Shown here in pieces: positions 1 through 7,866 of a DNA stretch of 9,313 nt. A program made the translations under genes and the position numbers. The DNA comes from Granulicella sp. UBA5172. GTDB lineage: Bacteria > Acidobacteriota > Terriglobia > Terriglobales > Acidobacteriaceae. The stretch spans positions 607 to 9,919 of the forward strand of contig DHWW01000034.1 of the NCBI GenBank assembly GCA_002413385.1, read 5' to 3'. Position 1 is the stretch's first letter, and each line of letters opens with the position of its first letter. The notes beneath the pieces are model-generated. The model had not been told where the DNA came from. It was given only the letters and a program-made list of their open reading frames with translations, and did no database searches.

Positions 1-777
1 AGACTCCGCCGGTCCAAACTTATCCGTCATGAACTCGAACTCTTTGGCAACGTTGATCGCGAAGTCATGCCCCTTCGCCTTGTTCGCCTCGGTCAGAAAT
101 ACCCGGATATTTGGAATTCCAGGAGCCGTAATCGGTGGCAGAAACTTGCCCGCAATCATGGTTCCGGGGAACCCCGGTTTGTCCCAGTTGAAGTCGAACT
201 GCGTCCGCCCATCGGCAAGATCATGTTCATTCGCTTTTCCAGCGTCACTGCCCACAACGGTCTCGCCCTTCGGAACCGTCACATGAATCTCCGCCGTGAA
301 GCGGTCGGTGAACAAGCCAGGCAACGCAATCGGAAACCAGCGCCCCGGATACAGTAATATGCTGACCGGATCGCTCACCCGCACAAACGTGATCCCATCC
401 ACAGGACTCGTGTCGACGGTCGGCACGCCCGCGTACTTGAAGGTCCACGTCGCGCTGCTTCCTTTGCTGATGATCGCCGCAGGAGTCACACGCACGGTCG
501 AGTCCGTCACGTTGCGTTCGAACGGCAGGTTAGGATGGGTCGCATCGCTCACCGTCGCAACCTGCAACGCATTGTTCAACCCGAAGACAGCTACACTCAG
601 GTCTTCGAGCGCTGTAAAGGTGACCACCGCCGTGGCGCTCAACTTGCCCGTTGAGGGGTCAAGGTCAGCATGAAGAACATAGCCCGTTACATCGATCTGC
701 GGCCGCAGCGGGATTGCCGCATGAGCATGTGCGATCGCAAGTACGGCCACCAGGACGACGGAAAGACGCTTCAGCAT
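1..777 (-). CDS. Secreted M1-family (gluzincin) peptidase-like protein, N-terminal part, runs off left edge
   Basis: Reading from the ATG at 777 down to base 1 gives 259 codons with no stop, so the gene continues beyond the window. The start is supported by a GAGGT ribosome binding site at 786-790, 8 bases upstream. Residues 1-20 look like a signal peptide: MLKR, a hydrophobic VVLVAVLAIA core, then an AHA site before AIPLR, so export to the periplasm is likely. Residues 27-60 (DVTGYVLHADLDPSTGKLSA and on to VVTFTALED) match the opening beta-strand pattern of the M1 aminopeptidase N-terminal domain. The part seen is all beta-sandwich-like sequence. The zinc-binding HExxH motif would lie beyond the edge, so catalytic competence cannot be judged. 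The gene lies 64 bases downstream of lpxB on the same strand and could be co-transcribed with it. The family call is by resemblance; an inactive M1-like relative is possible. Confidence 0.75.
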   Translation of the reverse strand, partial: MLKRLSVVLVAVLAIAHAHAAIPLRPQIDVTGYVLHADLDPSTGKLSATAVVTFTALEDLSVAVFGLNNALQVATVSDATHPNLPFERNVTDSTVRVTPAAIISKGSSATWTFKYAGVPTVDTSPVDGITFVRVSDPVSILLYPGRWFPIALPGLFTDRFTAEIHVTVPKGETVVGSDAGKANEHDLADGRTQFDFNWDKPGFPGTMIAGKFLPPITAPGIPNIRVFLTEANKAKGHDFAINVAKEFEFMTDKFGPAES

Positions 778-841
778 GCTGCGAGACCTCGGAGATTCAA
801 CAGTGTCACGTTTCACCCAATTCATACAACAATTTAGACGA

Positions 842-2179
842 TTAGTTTACGGCTTTGGATTGAGACGCAGGAGGCCGTTCCAACAGCATCAAAATTGCCT
901 CGGCAACGCGGCCAACCGGCGACCCACCCAGCAATCCACTCGTCGAGCCGGTTGCTTCGAGACTGCTCCTGACCTCGGCCAGGCCTGCAATCTGGGCTTC
1001 GCGCTCAGGCCCCTCGACCAGCAATCGTCCCAACTCCGTGGCGACATTGGCAGCCGTGAAGCGCCCCTGCAGCAGCTCCGGTACGACCCGCCGTCCAGCA
1101 ATCAGATTCACCATGGCCACCGGCAAATTACCAGCATCGTCTTCGATCCCCGCTAACTCCTCCGGATATTCAATGAGCTTTTTCGCCAGCGCAAACGTCA
1201 GCGCTGAAACCCGGTATACCACCACGAACGGATTGCCCACAATCGCCGCCAGCACAGTCGCCGTCCCACTCGCAACCACGGAAGCCCGCGCGTGAAACAG
1301 TGCCTCTGGAGCATCCGGCACCAGGGTCAGCCGCAGGCTTGAGGCCTCCGGCCCAAAATACTTCAAGTGCTCTGCATTCAGCTCCCCAATGTACCGGTGC
1401 AGTGCATCCGCATCGATCGTCGACGCCACGGGCAGCAAAAATTCGTAGCGCGTATGCGCCGCCGGATCGGTCGGCTGCATCGTCGTATCTCCGTCAAACG
1501 TCGTATACGCCGCGGAACTTGTAATCAGGTCGCTCATTGCCAGTTCATGCATCGCAGGCAGGTTGCTGCGGATCTCTTTCCAGCGGCTTCCCGGCAACAG
1601 CGCAATCCACGTCTTCGCGGGGTCAAGCCTGTGGACCTCCGCATACGCCTCGCGCGACATCGACAACTGCAGCGTCCCCGCCAGCGGATGCCCCACAAAC
1701 TCTGCATCGACGCCGCGCTCGCGATAGAAGCGCTCCTCAAACGGAAAAATAACCAGCATCTTGTCGACGCGCTCCTGCACCCAGCGCAGTCGTCCACGCT
1801 TCCACGCCCACAGCTGCGGACTCACGAACCACACCACCGGAACACCTGCACGCCGCAGATGCTTTGCCAGCCGAAAGTTCACGTCAGGGAAGTCGATCAG
1901 CACCGCAATATCCGGACGCTTGCGGCGTATGCTCGCGACGAGCTTGCGATAGCTTCCATAAATGCGTGGAATATGTCGCAGAATTTCGGTCAAGCCCATC
2001 ACCGCGACGTCCTCCGCCTTCACCACGCGCTCCTGCCCGGCATCTTCCATCTGGCTCCCGCCGAGCCCTGTAAAACTTGCCACAGGCAGACGCTCGCGCA
2101 GCGCCGCGATCAGCGTCGCGCCGTACGCATCTCCGGATGCTTCTCCGGCAGAAAGAAAGACTCGCGGGTTGGACTTCAT
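842..2179 (-). CDS. lpxB: Lipid-A-disaccharide synthase LpxB (GT19)
   Basis: LpxB condenses UDP-2,3-diacylglucosamine with lipid X to form the beta-1,6 disaccharide of lipid A, at the cytoplasmic face of the inner membrane. The 445-residue product shows the family landmarks in order: the GEASGD motif at residues 12-17, a GLGG motif at 38-41, DFPDVNFRLAK at 96-106 (containing the conserved D-x-P-x-F-N-like catalytic region), FVSPQLWAWK at 118-127, FVGHPL at 161-166, LLPGSRWKEI at 194-203 (nucleotide-sugar binding), SGTAT at 304-308, and a C-terminal NLIAGRRVVPELLQ segment at 358-371. It is about 60 residues longer than the E. coli enzyme (about 382), mostly because of an extra stretch around 216-250. 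No strong ribosome binding site precedes the ATG. The gene indicates a diderm host with LPS. Upstream on the same strand is an ABC exporter; the usual lpxD-fabZ-lpxA neighbours are absent. Confidence 0.97.
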   Translation of the reverse strand: MKSNPRVFLSAGEASGDAYGATLIAALRERLPVASFTGLGGSQMEDAGQERVVKAEDVAVMGLTEILRHIPRIYGSYRKLVASIRRKRPDIAVLIDFPDVNFRLAKHLRRAGVPVVWFVSPQLWAWKRGRLRWVQERVDKMLVIFPFEERFYRERGVDAEFVGHPLAGTLQLSMSREAYAEVHRLDPAKTWIALLPGSRWKEIRSNLPAMHELAMSDLITSSAAYTTFDGDTTMQPTDPAAHTRYEFLLPVASTIDADALHRYIGELNAEHLKYFGPEASSLRLTLVPDAPEALFHARASVVASGTATVLAAIVGNPFVVVYRVSALTFALAKKLIEYPEELAGIEDDAGNLPVAMVNLIAGRRVVPELLQGRFTAANVATELGRLLVEGPEREAQIAGLAEVRSSLEATGSTSGLLGGSPVGRVAEAILMLLERPPASQSKAVN

Positions 2180-2327
2180 AGCGATAACAATAGGCTATAC
2201 GGAGATGCGCATCGAAAGCGCATTCGAATCACATAGACGCTCGGAGTTTGACGTGATGTGCGCATGCGACCGGGAAATATCTCGATAAACTCGCTGAATC
2301 AGTGAAAAGCGCTGAACCTAATTTGAT

Positions 2328-4343
2328 CTATGCTGGCACCGTAGCTGCCGCTGCATCTTCGCTCAGTTCCTGATCCTTGTACTGCAGTTGATACAGCTTG
2401 AAGTACAGCCCGTGCATCGCCAGCAACTCCTGGTGTGTGCCTTGCTCGCGCAGCCTGCCTTTATGCATCACCAGGATCGTGTCCGCGCGCTGAATCGTCG
2501 ACAGCCGATGCGCGATCAGCACCGACGTACGCCCCGTAATCATCCGCTCCAACGCCAGCCGAACCCGGAACTCCGTCTCCGTGTCCACCGAGCTTGTCGC
2601 TTCGTCCAGAATCAAAATCCCCGGCCGGTGCGCCAGCGCCCTTGCAAAGCTGATCAACTGTTTCTGTCCCGTCGACAGCGTCGATCCGCGTTCCAGCACC
2701 GGCTCCGCAAAGCCCAGTGGCAGCGTCCTGATGAAGTCCGCGACGTTCACTTCCTCGGCAGCGTTGGCGACCTCATCCTCCGTAATCCAGTTCGACCCCA
2801 GCCGAATATTCTGTGCAATCGTCCCCGAGAAGAGGAACGGGTCCTGCAGCACGACTCCAAACCGCCGCCGCAGTGTCTGGAGATCCTGCTCGCGAACATC
2901 GACTCCATCCACCATCACTGCACCGCGCTGGACATCGTAAAACCTCATCATCAGCGCCGTAATGGTCGTTTTGCCCGCGCCTGTGTGCCCGACAATCGCC
3001 GCAGTGGTATCCGGCTCAACGCTAAAACTCACACCGCGAAGAATCCATTCAATGTCACTGCAGCGACCCAGTTCATCGTCGGGCAACGTGCGCACCCGCT
3101 CCTTCTGCTCAGCCGTAAGGTGCTGATACGTGAACCAGACATCGCGAAACTCAATCCGTCCGCTACCGTCGCCATGCACTGGCTGAGCGAGGATGTTCTT
3201 CACCTCGGACTCCGTATCCAGCAGCTTGAAGATACGCTCCGACGCTGCCATGGCAGCCTGCAGGATGTTGTATTTATCGCTGAGATCCTGGATTGGCCGA
3301 AAGAACCTCTGCGCATACTGGACGAACGCGATCAGGATGCCAAGCGTCACCACCGGGTGCAGAAAGCCAGCATGTGCTACCAGCGCGGGCGTCGCACGCA
3401 TCACGGCCAGCCCGCCGCGCCAGATCACCAACGCAATCGCCACCGAACTCAGAAACTCCACCACCGGGTAGTACAGAGCATAGGCGAAAATTGCGTCGGT
3501 CCAGGCCTGCTTGTTTTCGTCGTTCACCGCAGAGAATTCGTTGAATGCCCGCTTCTCCCGGTTGAACAGTTGCACCACGCTCATGCCCGAGACATACTCC
3601 TGCGTGAACGCATTGATCTTCGCCGTCGCAGCTCTCTGCCGTCTGTAACTATCGCGCACATGCCGCCGGAACAGATGCGTCGCATACAGAATCCCCGGAA
3701 TCACCGAGAGCGTCAGCAGCGCCAGCAGCCAGCTCATCTTCACCATGATCGCGACAATGAAGCTCAGCACAAAGACGTCTTCAAAGATCGCCAGCACTCC
3801 CGACGTAAACATGTCGTTCAGTGCATCCACATCCGAAGTCAGCCGCGTCACCAGGCGCCCTACCGGATTCCGATCGAAGAACCCCACATGCATCTGCTGA
3901 ATGTGCCGGAAGATCTGGCTCCGTAGATCGAACATGATCTTCTGCCCGGTCCACTGCATCATGTACGTCTGCACGAACTCCAGCCCAAAGATCAGACCCA
4001 GCGAAGAAAGATACATCAAAGCAATTTCTGTAACGCCCCGAACCGGATCGGGGCTCAGCTTTGTGGCTAGCCAGGAATGCTTTTCGTGCGTGGGAGCAAA
4101 ATAAGTATCCACCGCGACTTTGACGAAATACGGCCCAAGAACATCGCTCCCCGCCTTCAGCACAATCGCCACCGCGGAGATGGACACCTGCAGCTTATAA
4201 GGAGTCAGATAGCGAAACAGCCGCCGCATCAGCCGGCCATCGTAGGCCTTGCCTACAACGTCATCGTCCCCGCCCGCCCGCTTGGAATCTTCCGGCGTGG
4301 TCTTTCGGGGTGCTGCCGCGGTCTTCGGTTGCTCGTCGGCCAT
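2328..4343 (-). CDS. ABC exporter half-transporter, fused membrane and ATPase domains (MsbA/multidrug-like)
   Basis: This 671-residue protein has a hydrophilic tail (1-35), a six-helix type I exporter membrane domain (about 45-350) and a C-terminal nucleotide-binding domain (about 395-650). ATPase motifs are complete: the A-loop tyrosine in FTY at 404-406, Walker A GHTGAGKT at 452-459, Q-loop glutamine 500, signature LSTGQ at 556-560 (a common variant of LSGGQ), Walker B ILILDE at 576-581 with the catalytic glutamate, and H-loop His612. It should work as a dimer, homo- or heterodimeric. The substrate cannot be read from sequence. Location just upstream of lpxB in the same direction makes a lipid A or lipid export role attractive, but that is inference; multidrug export is equally possible. 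About 25 extra residues (407-431) lie between the A-loop and the next strand. A GGGAG touches the ATG, too close for a normal ribosome binding site. Confidence 0.93.
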   Translation of the reverse strand: MADEQPKTAAAPRKTTPEDSKRAGGDDDVVGKAYDGRLMRRLFRYLTPYKLQVSISAVAIVLKAGSDVLGPYFVKVAVDTYFAPTHEKHSWLATKLSPDPVRGVTEIALMYLSSLGLIFGLEFVQTYMMQWTGQKIMFDLRSQIFRHIQQMHVGFFDRNPVGRLVTRLTSDVDALNDMFTSGVLAIFEDVFVLSFIVAIMVKMSWLLALLTLSVIPGILYATHLFRRHVRDSYRRQRAATAKINAFTQEYVSGMSVVQLFNREKRAFNEFSAVNDENKQAWTDAIFAYALYYPVVEFLSSVAIALVIWRGGLAVMRATPALVAHAGFLHPVVTLGILIAFVQYAQRFFRPIQDLSDKYNILQAAMAASERIFKLLDTESEVKNILAQPVHGDGSGRIEFRDVWFTYQHLTAEQKERVRTLPDDELGRCSDIEWILRGVSFSVEPDTTAAIVGHTGAGKTTITALMMRFYDVQRGAVMVDGVDVREQDLQTLRRRFGVVLQDPFLFSGTIAQNIRLGSNWITEDEVANAAEEVNVADFIRTLPLGFAEPVLERGSTLSTGQKQLISFARALAHRPGILILDEATSSVDTETEFRVRLALERMITGRTSVLIAHRLSTIQRADTILVMHKGRLREQGTHQELLAMHGLYFKLYQLQYKDQELSEDAAAATVPA

Positions 4344-4355
4344 CTCCCTATTTTA

Positions 4356-4370
4356 GAGGCTTTAAGCCTC
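4356..4370. promoter_or_regulatory. Perfect inverted repeat in the divergent exporter/hemW spacer, possible operator
   Basis: GAGGCTT-T-AAGCCTC has two perfect 7-base arms around one central base. It sits in the 77-base spacer between the minus-strand ABC exporter start (4343) and the plus-strand hemW start (4421). On the minus strand a TAAAAT hexamer (4355-4350) follows it directly, which could be a -10 element placing transcription start at about 4343. A repressor bound here could then affect the exporter. The one-base loop makes a protein-binding site more likely than an RNA hairpin. No regulator is identified; the functional reading is inference. Confidence 0.4.
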
Positions 4371-4420
4371 CAGAAGCAGGTTCGTCCATCAACACAGTCG
4401 CCCCATGAAACAATTACTTG

Positions 4421-5632
4421 ATGGCTTTGCATTCATTGAGAACGTCGTCGCAGGATTCGACGCTGGGCGTCTACGTCTCCGTGCCGTTTTGCCGAGCCAA
4501 ATGCAGCTTCTGCAACTTCGCCTCGGGAGTCTCTTCCCCCGCAGCCATCGAAAGCTACGTGACCAGCCTCTGCGCCGAAATCGATGCCGCCGCCGCCTCT
4601 GCCGCGAGCCTCAGCGCCCATCTCCCCCGCACCGTCGACACCCTCTACTTCGGCGGAGGAACCCCCAGCCTCCTCGAACCCGCCCAACTTCGCCGCATCT
4701 TCGCCGCGCTTCATAAGAATTTCGACCTCACCCCCGACGCCGAAATCACCCTCGAGGCCGCGCCCGGGCAGATCGCCGACCTCGTACTCGACCAAGCCCA
4801 GCGCCTCGGTGTCAATCGCATCAGCCTCGGCGTCCAGTCCTTCGTCGATCGCGAAAGCGCTGCCGTCGGGCGCTCCCACACCGAGCGCGACTGCATCCGC
4901 GAGATCGTTCGCCTCCAATCGGCGGGAGTCCCTGAAGTGTGCGCAGACCTCATCGCCGGCCTTCCGTATCAAACCGCCGTCACCTGGCAGCACTCGCTCG
5001 ACGTCGCAACCAGCATCGGCCTCACCCACCTCAGCGTCTACATGCTCGAAATTGACGAAGATTCGCGCCTTGGCCGCGAGGTCATCGCCGGCGGTCCGCG
5101 CTTCCACGCCAAAGAAGTTCCCGCCGACGAATCTTCAGCAGAATCCTATGAGGCGGCCTGCGCCTGGCTCCCACAGCATGGCTTTCCACAATACGAAATC
5201 TCAAACTTCGCCGCCATGCAACATCAGTCACGACACAACCGCAAATACTGGCTGCGTGCGCCGTACATCGGCTTCGGTCTCGACGCACACTCCATGTTGC
5301 TGCGTGAAAATGGAGCCGTGCGCTTCGCCAATCCCGATGAACTCTCGCACTACGCCATCGCTGCCAGCCCTCTAACTCCCCTCAATGTCTCCGGTCGCGA
5401 AGCCTTCGAAGAAACTCTCTTTCTCGGTCTGCGCCTCAACGAAGGCCTATCGATATCGGAGCTGCGACGAAACTTCTCGAACGAGTTTCTTGCTCCTGTC
5501 GAAGTGGCGGTGAAAGAGCTCATCCGCGATGGCCTCATGCTCGACAACGAGGGCCGCTGGCAACTTACACTACATGGGCGTCTAGTCTCGAACGATGTAT
5601 TCACAAATCTATTGATGGGCATTGCGGCGTAA
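4421..5632 (+). CDS. hemW: HemW-type radical SAM protein (heme chaperone, coproporphyrinogen III oxidase-like)
   Basis: HemW proteins bind a [4Fe-4S] cluster, SAM and heme, and are thought to deliver heme to membrane respiratory enzymes. They resemble HemN but lack its oxidase activity. Counting from the ATG at 4421 (403 residues), the radical SAM cluster motif CRAKCSFC lies at 24-31 (C-x3-C-x2-C) and the SAM-binding GGGTPS at 78-83. RISLGVQSF and DLIAGLPYQT follow, as in this family. HNRKYW at 272-277 matches the family's HNxxYW element, which includes the histidine linked to heme binding in HemW. The C-terminal region (about 315-400) fits the HemN C-terminal domain. E. coli HemW is about 378 residues, so length agrees. 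A TTG at 4418, one codon upstream, is an alternative start; neither has a visible ribosome binding site. The ltaE gene follows after 21 bases, suggesting an operon. Confidence 0.92.
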   Translation: MALHSLRTSSQDSTLGVYVSVPFCRAKCSFCNFASGVSSPAAIESYVTSLCAEIDAAAASAASLSAHLPRTVDTLYFGGGTPSLLEPAQLRRIFAALHKNFDLTPDAEITLEAAPGQIADLVLDQAQRLGVNRISLGVQSFVDRESAAVGRSHTERDCIREIVRLQSAGVPEVCADLIAGLPYQTAVTWQHSLDVATSIGLTHLSVYMLEIDEDSRLGREVIAGGPRFHAKEVPADESSAESYEAACAWLPQHGFPQYEISNFAAMQHQSRHNRKYWLRAPYIGFGLDAHSMLLRENGAVRFANPDELSHYAIAASPLTPLNVSGREAFEETLFLGLRLNEGLSISELRRNFSNEFLAPVEVAVKELIRDGLMLDNEGRWQLTLHGRLVSNDVFTNLLMGIAA

Positions 5633-5640
5633 GCGTCGCT

Positions 5641-5645
5641 GGAGG
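5641..5645 (+). promoter_or_regulatory. Ribosome binding site for ltaE (decides a TTG start)
   Basis: GGAGG lies 8 bases before the TTG at 5654. No ATG occurs at that spacing, and the protein homology begins immediately afterwards ([14 protein letters not shown]), so this site fixes the non-ATG start. Confidence 0.8.
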
Positions 5646-5653
5646 ATAAAGAG

Positions 5654-6706
5654 TTGGCAACGAGTTCAAGCATCATCGATCTGCGCAGTGACACCGTCAC
5701 GCGTCCCACTCCCGCGATGCGTGCAGCCATGGCTTCTGCTGAAGTAGGCGATGACGTCTACGGCGAAGATCCAACCATCAACCGCCTCGAAGCACGTGCT
5801 GCAGAGATCTTCGGCCGCGAAGCCTCCATCTACGTTCCTACCGGAACGATGGGCAACCAGATCGCCATTCGCCTTCACACCGATCACGGCCAGGAAGTCA
5901 TCTGCGAGGCGCGTTCGCACGTCCTCGATTGGGAGATGGCGATGATGTCGGCCTTCTCGGGCTGCTCCCCGCGGACGATTCCCGGCGAACGCGGCATCCT
6001 CACCTGGCAGCAGATCAGCCGCGCCATCGCGCCAAAGCTCTACTACCGCGCATCCACCGGCCTCATCTGCCTCGAGAACTCGCACAACATGGCCGGCGGC
6101 ACGGTCACGCCCCTGCCGGTCTACGAAGAAATCTGGCAAGGCGCCGCTCAAGCCGGCCTGCCCACACATCTCGATGGGGCGCGCGTCTTCAACGCCGCAA
6201 CGGCGCTCGGCATCAGCGTTGCAGAACTCACGAGCGGCTTTGACACCGTAAACTTTTGCCTGTCGAAGGGTCTTGGCGCGCCCGTCGGTTCGATCCTCGT
6301 TGGCTCCCGCGATGCGATCGACCGCGCCCGTGGCTTCCGTAAAGCGCTCGGCGGCGGCATGCGTCAGGCGGGCATTCTCGCCGCTGCCGGATTGATTGCG
6401 CTTGAAGAGGGTCCATCGCGTCTTCACGAAGATCACGCCAACGCGCGGCTCCTCGCAGAGGCCGTTGCAACCTGCGACAGTGTGGAGCTTGATCTGCCGT
6501 CGGTTCAAACCAACATCGTTCTGTTCACCCTCAAAGACGGCGGCGACGCGCCCAGGGTTGTTGCGAGCCTGAAGAGCGAGGGCATCCTGTCCAGCGCCAT
6601 TGGTCCGCACGCGATTCGGCTCGTCACCCACTTTGATGTCAGCCGCGAGCAGTGCGAACGCTGCGCTGCCACCTTGGTTCAGCTGCTTGAAAAAGTGCCC
6701 TCTTAG
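5654..6706 (+). CDS. ltaE: Low-specificity L-threonine aldolase (PLP enzyme, fold type I)
   Basis: The enzyme cleaves L-threonine and L-allo-threonine to glycine and acetaldehyde in the cytoplasm. The 350-residue product starts at TTG with a strong GGAGG site. Family landmarks: [18 protein letters not shown] at 9-26, [16 protein letters not shown] at 31-46, the cofactor-stacking histidine in ARSHV (His89), [10 protein letters not shown] at 140-149, [10 protein letters not shown] at 172-181 with PLP-contacting Asp174 and Arg177, and the Schiff-base lysine in [12 protein letters not shown] (Lys205). GGGMRQAG follows a little later. Length agrees with E. coli LtaE (about 333). All key residues are present, so the enzyme should be active. 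It lies 21 bases after hemW and is probably co-transcribed with it, though no functional link is obvious. Its TAG stop overlaps the TAA stop of the convergent minus-strand gene by 4 bases. Confidence 0.95.
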   Translation: MATSSSIIDLRSDTVTRPTPAMRAAMASAEVGDDVYGEDPTINRLEARAAEIFGREASIYVPTGTMGNQIAIRLHTDHGQEVICEARSHVLDWEMAMMSAFSGCSPRTIPGERGILTWQQISRAIAPKLYYRASTGLICLENSHNMAGGTVTPLPVYEEIWQGAAQAGLPTHLDGARVFNAATALGISVAELTSGFDTVNFCLSKGLGAPVGSILVGSRDAIDRARGFRKALGGGMRQAGILAAAGLIALEEGPSRLHEDHANARLLAEAVATCDSVELDLPSVQTNIVLFTLKDGGDAPRVVASLKSEGILSSAIGPHAIRLVTHFDVSREQCERCAATLVQLLEKVPS

Positions 6707-7866
6707 GACAGCGTAGCTGCCCCAGACGCGTCGCTCAACCAGTGGATGAAACGCGGCACCAGTGGATAGAAGAGCCCCAGCCGGATGGGCAGATGTCCAT
6801 CCGGCATTGCCCGTCGCAGCGTTGCATACGCTTCAAGCTGCGCCCGGTACTTGGCCACCTCCGCCGCCTCAAACTCCGCGACCGAGCGAGAACCCCGCTC
6901 GGTCGTCTTGAAATCGACGATCCAGATGCACCCATTGCCCAGCGACATCGGCTCATCTCCGGCAAGAAAGGTGCGGTCGACACGCAGGCTGCGAGCATCC
7001 GGAGACCCCATCGTGAGCGCGCGTTCACTTGCAGCCGCCTCTCGTGGCGACAGTATCCACCGCCCAACCGGATCGCCCAGCGCCAACGAAAGTGCGCGAC
7101 CCGCACGGATCGCCTCTCGTGCTACCAGCGCCGGAGGAAGCCCCTCTCCCCGCAGGCTCGCAATCAGTCGCGGCTCCCACGTTGGCAGTTCCGAGATCAA
7201 ATCCTCACACGTCCCACCCCTCTCCAAGCGTACCACCAGCATCTGAAGATAACGATGCACCACATTTCCGAACGCTCGCACTGCAAAGGATCCTTCCGGC
7301 CGCTCAAACACCGCAGTCTGACGCAGCGCCGACGCGACGGGATACTCCAATCGGTGATCCGCAGCACTCCTGAACCGCTCCTTCGGAATGTAGCTCAGGG
7401 GCAGCCGTTGAATCATTGCGGGCATCGCCCCCGAAGTGCTCTCGCCTTCGCCTGAAGCCGCCAGAGCTAACTCTTCGTCCCCGGTTTCGTCCCCAGCTTC
7501 GTCCTCGCTCAGCGAACCAATGAATTGTTCCTCCTCCGCCGAAGAGCGAGCAGTCGCCGCTTCAAAATGCACATGCGCCGCCGGCCAGCAAGCCCCGAGC
7601 AGACTATCGTATCGCGGTCGTGCAAGCTCTCCCTTCACCGTGAGCGCAATCGCACCGAAGAGATGCAGTTCTTCACGCGCTCGCGTCGTCGCAACATAGA
7701 ACACCCGTTTGCGCTCGGCCGCCTCACGTCTTGCTCGCACCCCCGTCAGCCAACGGCTCAGCTTATCGGAATCCGTACCCTTCTCCCAGATCGGCGCCAG
7801 TACCACGCTCGCAGATCCATCCCCTCCATCACCGCCGATCGCTCCATCAAACTCCACCCAGTTCAG
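6703..7866 (-). other. addA: C-terminal part of an AddA/RecB-like helicase-nuclease (left-piece share of the chimeric ORF)
   Basis: AddA-type proteins unwind and degrade broken double-stranded DNA ends before recombination, usually with AddB. Only the last roughly 385 residues are present. UvrD motif VI with its arginines lies at ORF residues 194-205, followed by ELHLFG (206-211), as in this family. The PD-(D/E)XK nuclease domain has [10 protein letters not shown] with His344, Glu421 (ASERALTM), Asp437 (RVDRTF), Asp458 and Lys460 (WIVDFKTT), and a YRAQLEAYA helix (480-488), so the nuclease active site looks intact. Composition and style fit the acidobacteria-like left piece. The missing helicase core and any addB would lie upstream in the true genome. 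The addA symbol is tentative, since other UvrD-nuclease fusions look similar. Confidence 0.75.

Noticed and set aside
2204..2213. GATGCGCATC palindrome in the spacer upstream of lpxB
   Set aside because: A 10-base palindrome with G+C-rich arms is easily expected by chance here. It has no promoter-like element beside it, and the 148-base spacer shows no convincing terminator or promoter.
1367..2236. Plus-strand ORF (289 codons) opposite lpxB
   Set aside because: Antisense shadow of a clear lpxB. The product is arginine- and histidine-rich with no family resemblance.
2388..3926. Long plus-strand ORF (512 codons) opposite the ABC exporter
   Set aside because: It is an antisense shadow of the exporter, which has complete ABC motifs. 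The antisense product is rich in Arg, His and Gln, with no recognisable domain.
4433..5107. Minus-strand ORF (224 codons) opposite hemW
   Set aside because: Glycine-, alanine- and aspartate-rich product typical of antisense reading in G+C-rich DNA; hemW explains the region.
5666..6631. Minus-strand ORF (321 codons) opposite ltaE
   Set aside because: Shadow of ltaE, which has all PLP-site residues in the plus frame. The antisense protein has no coherent motif.
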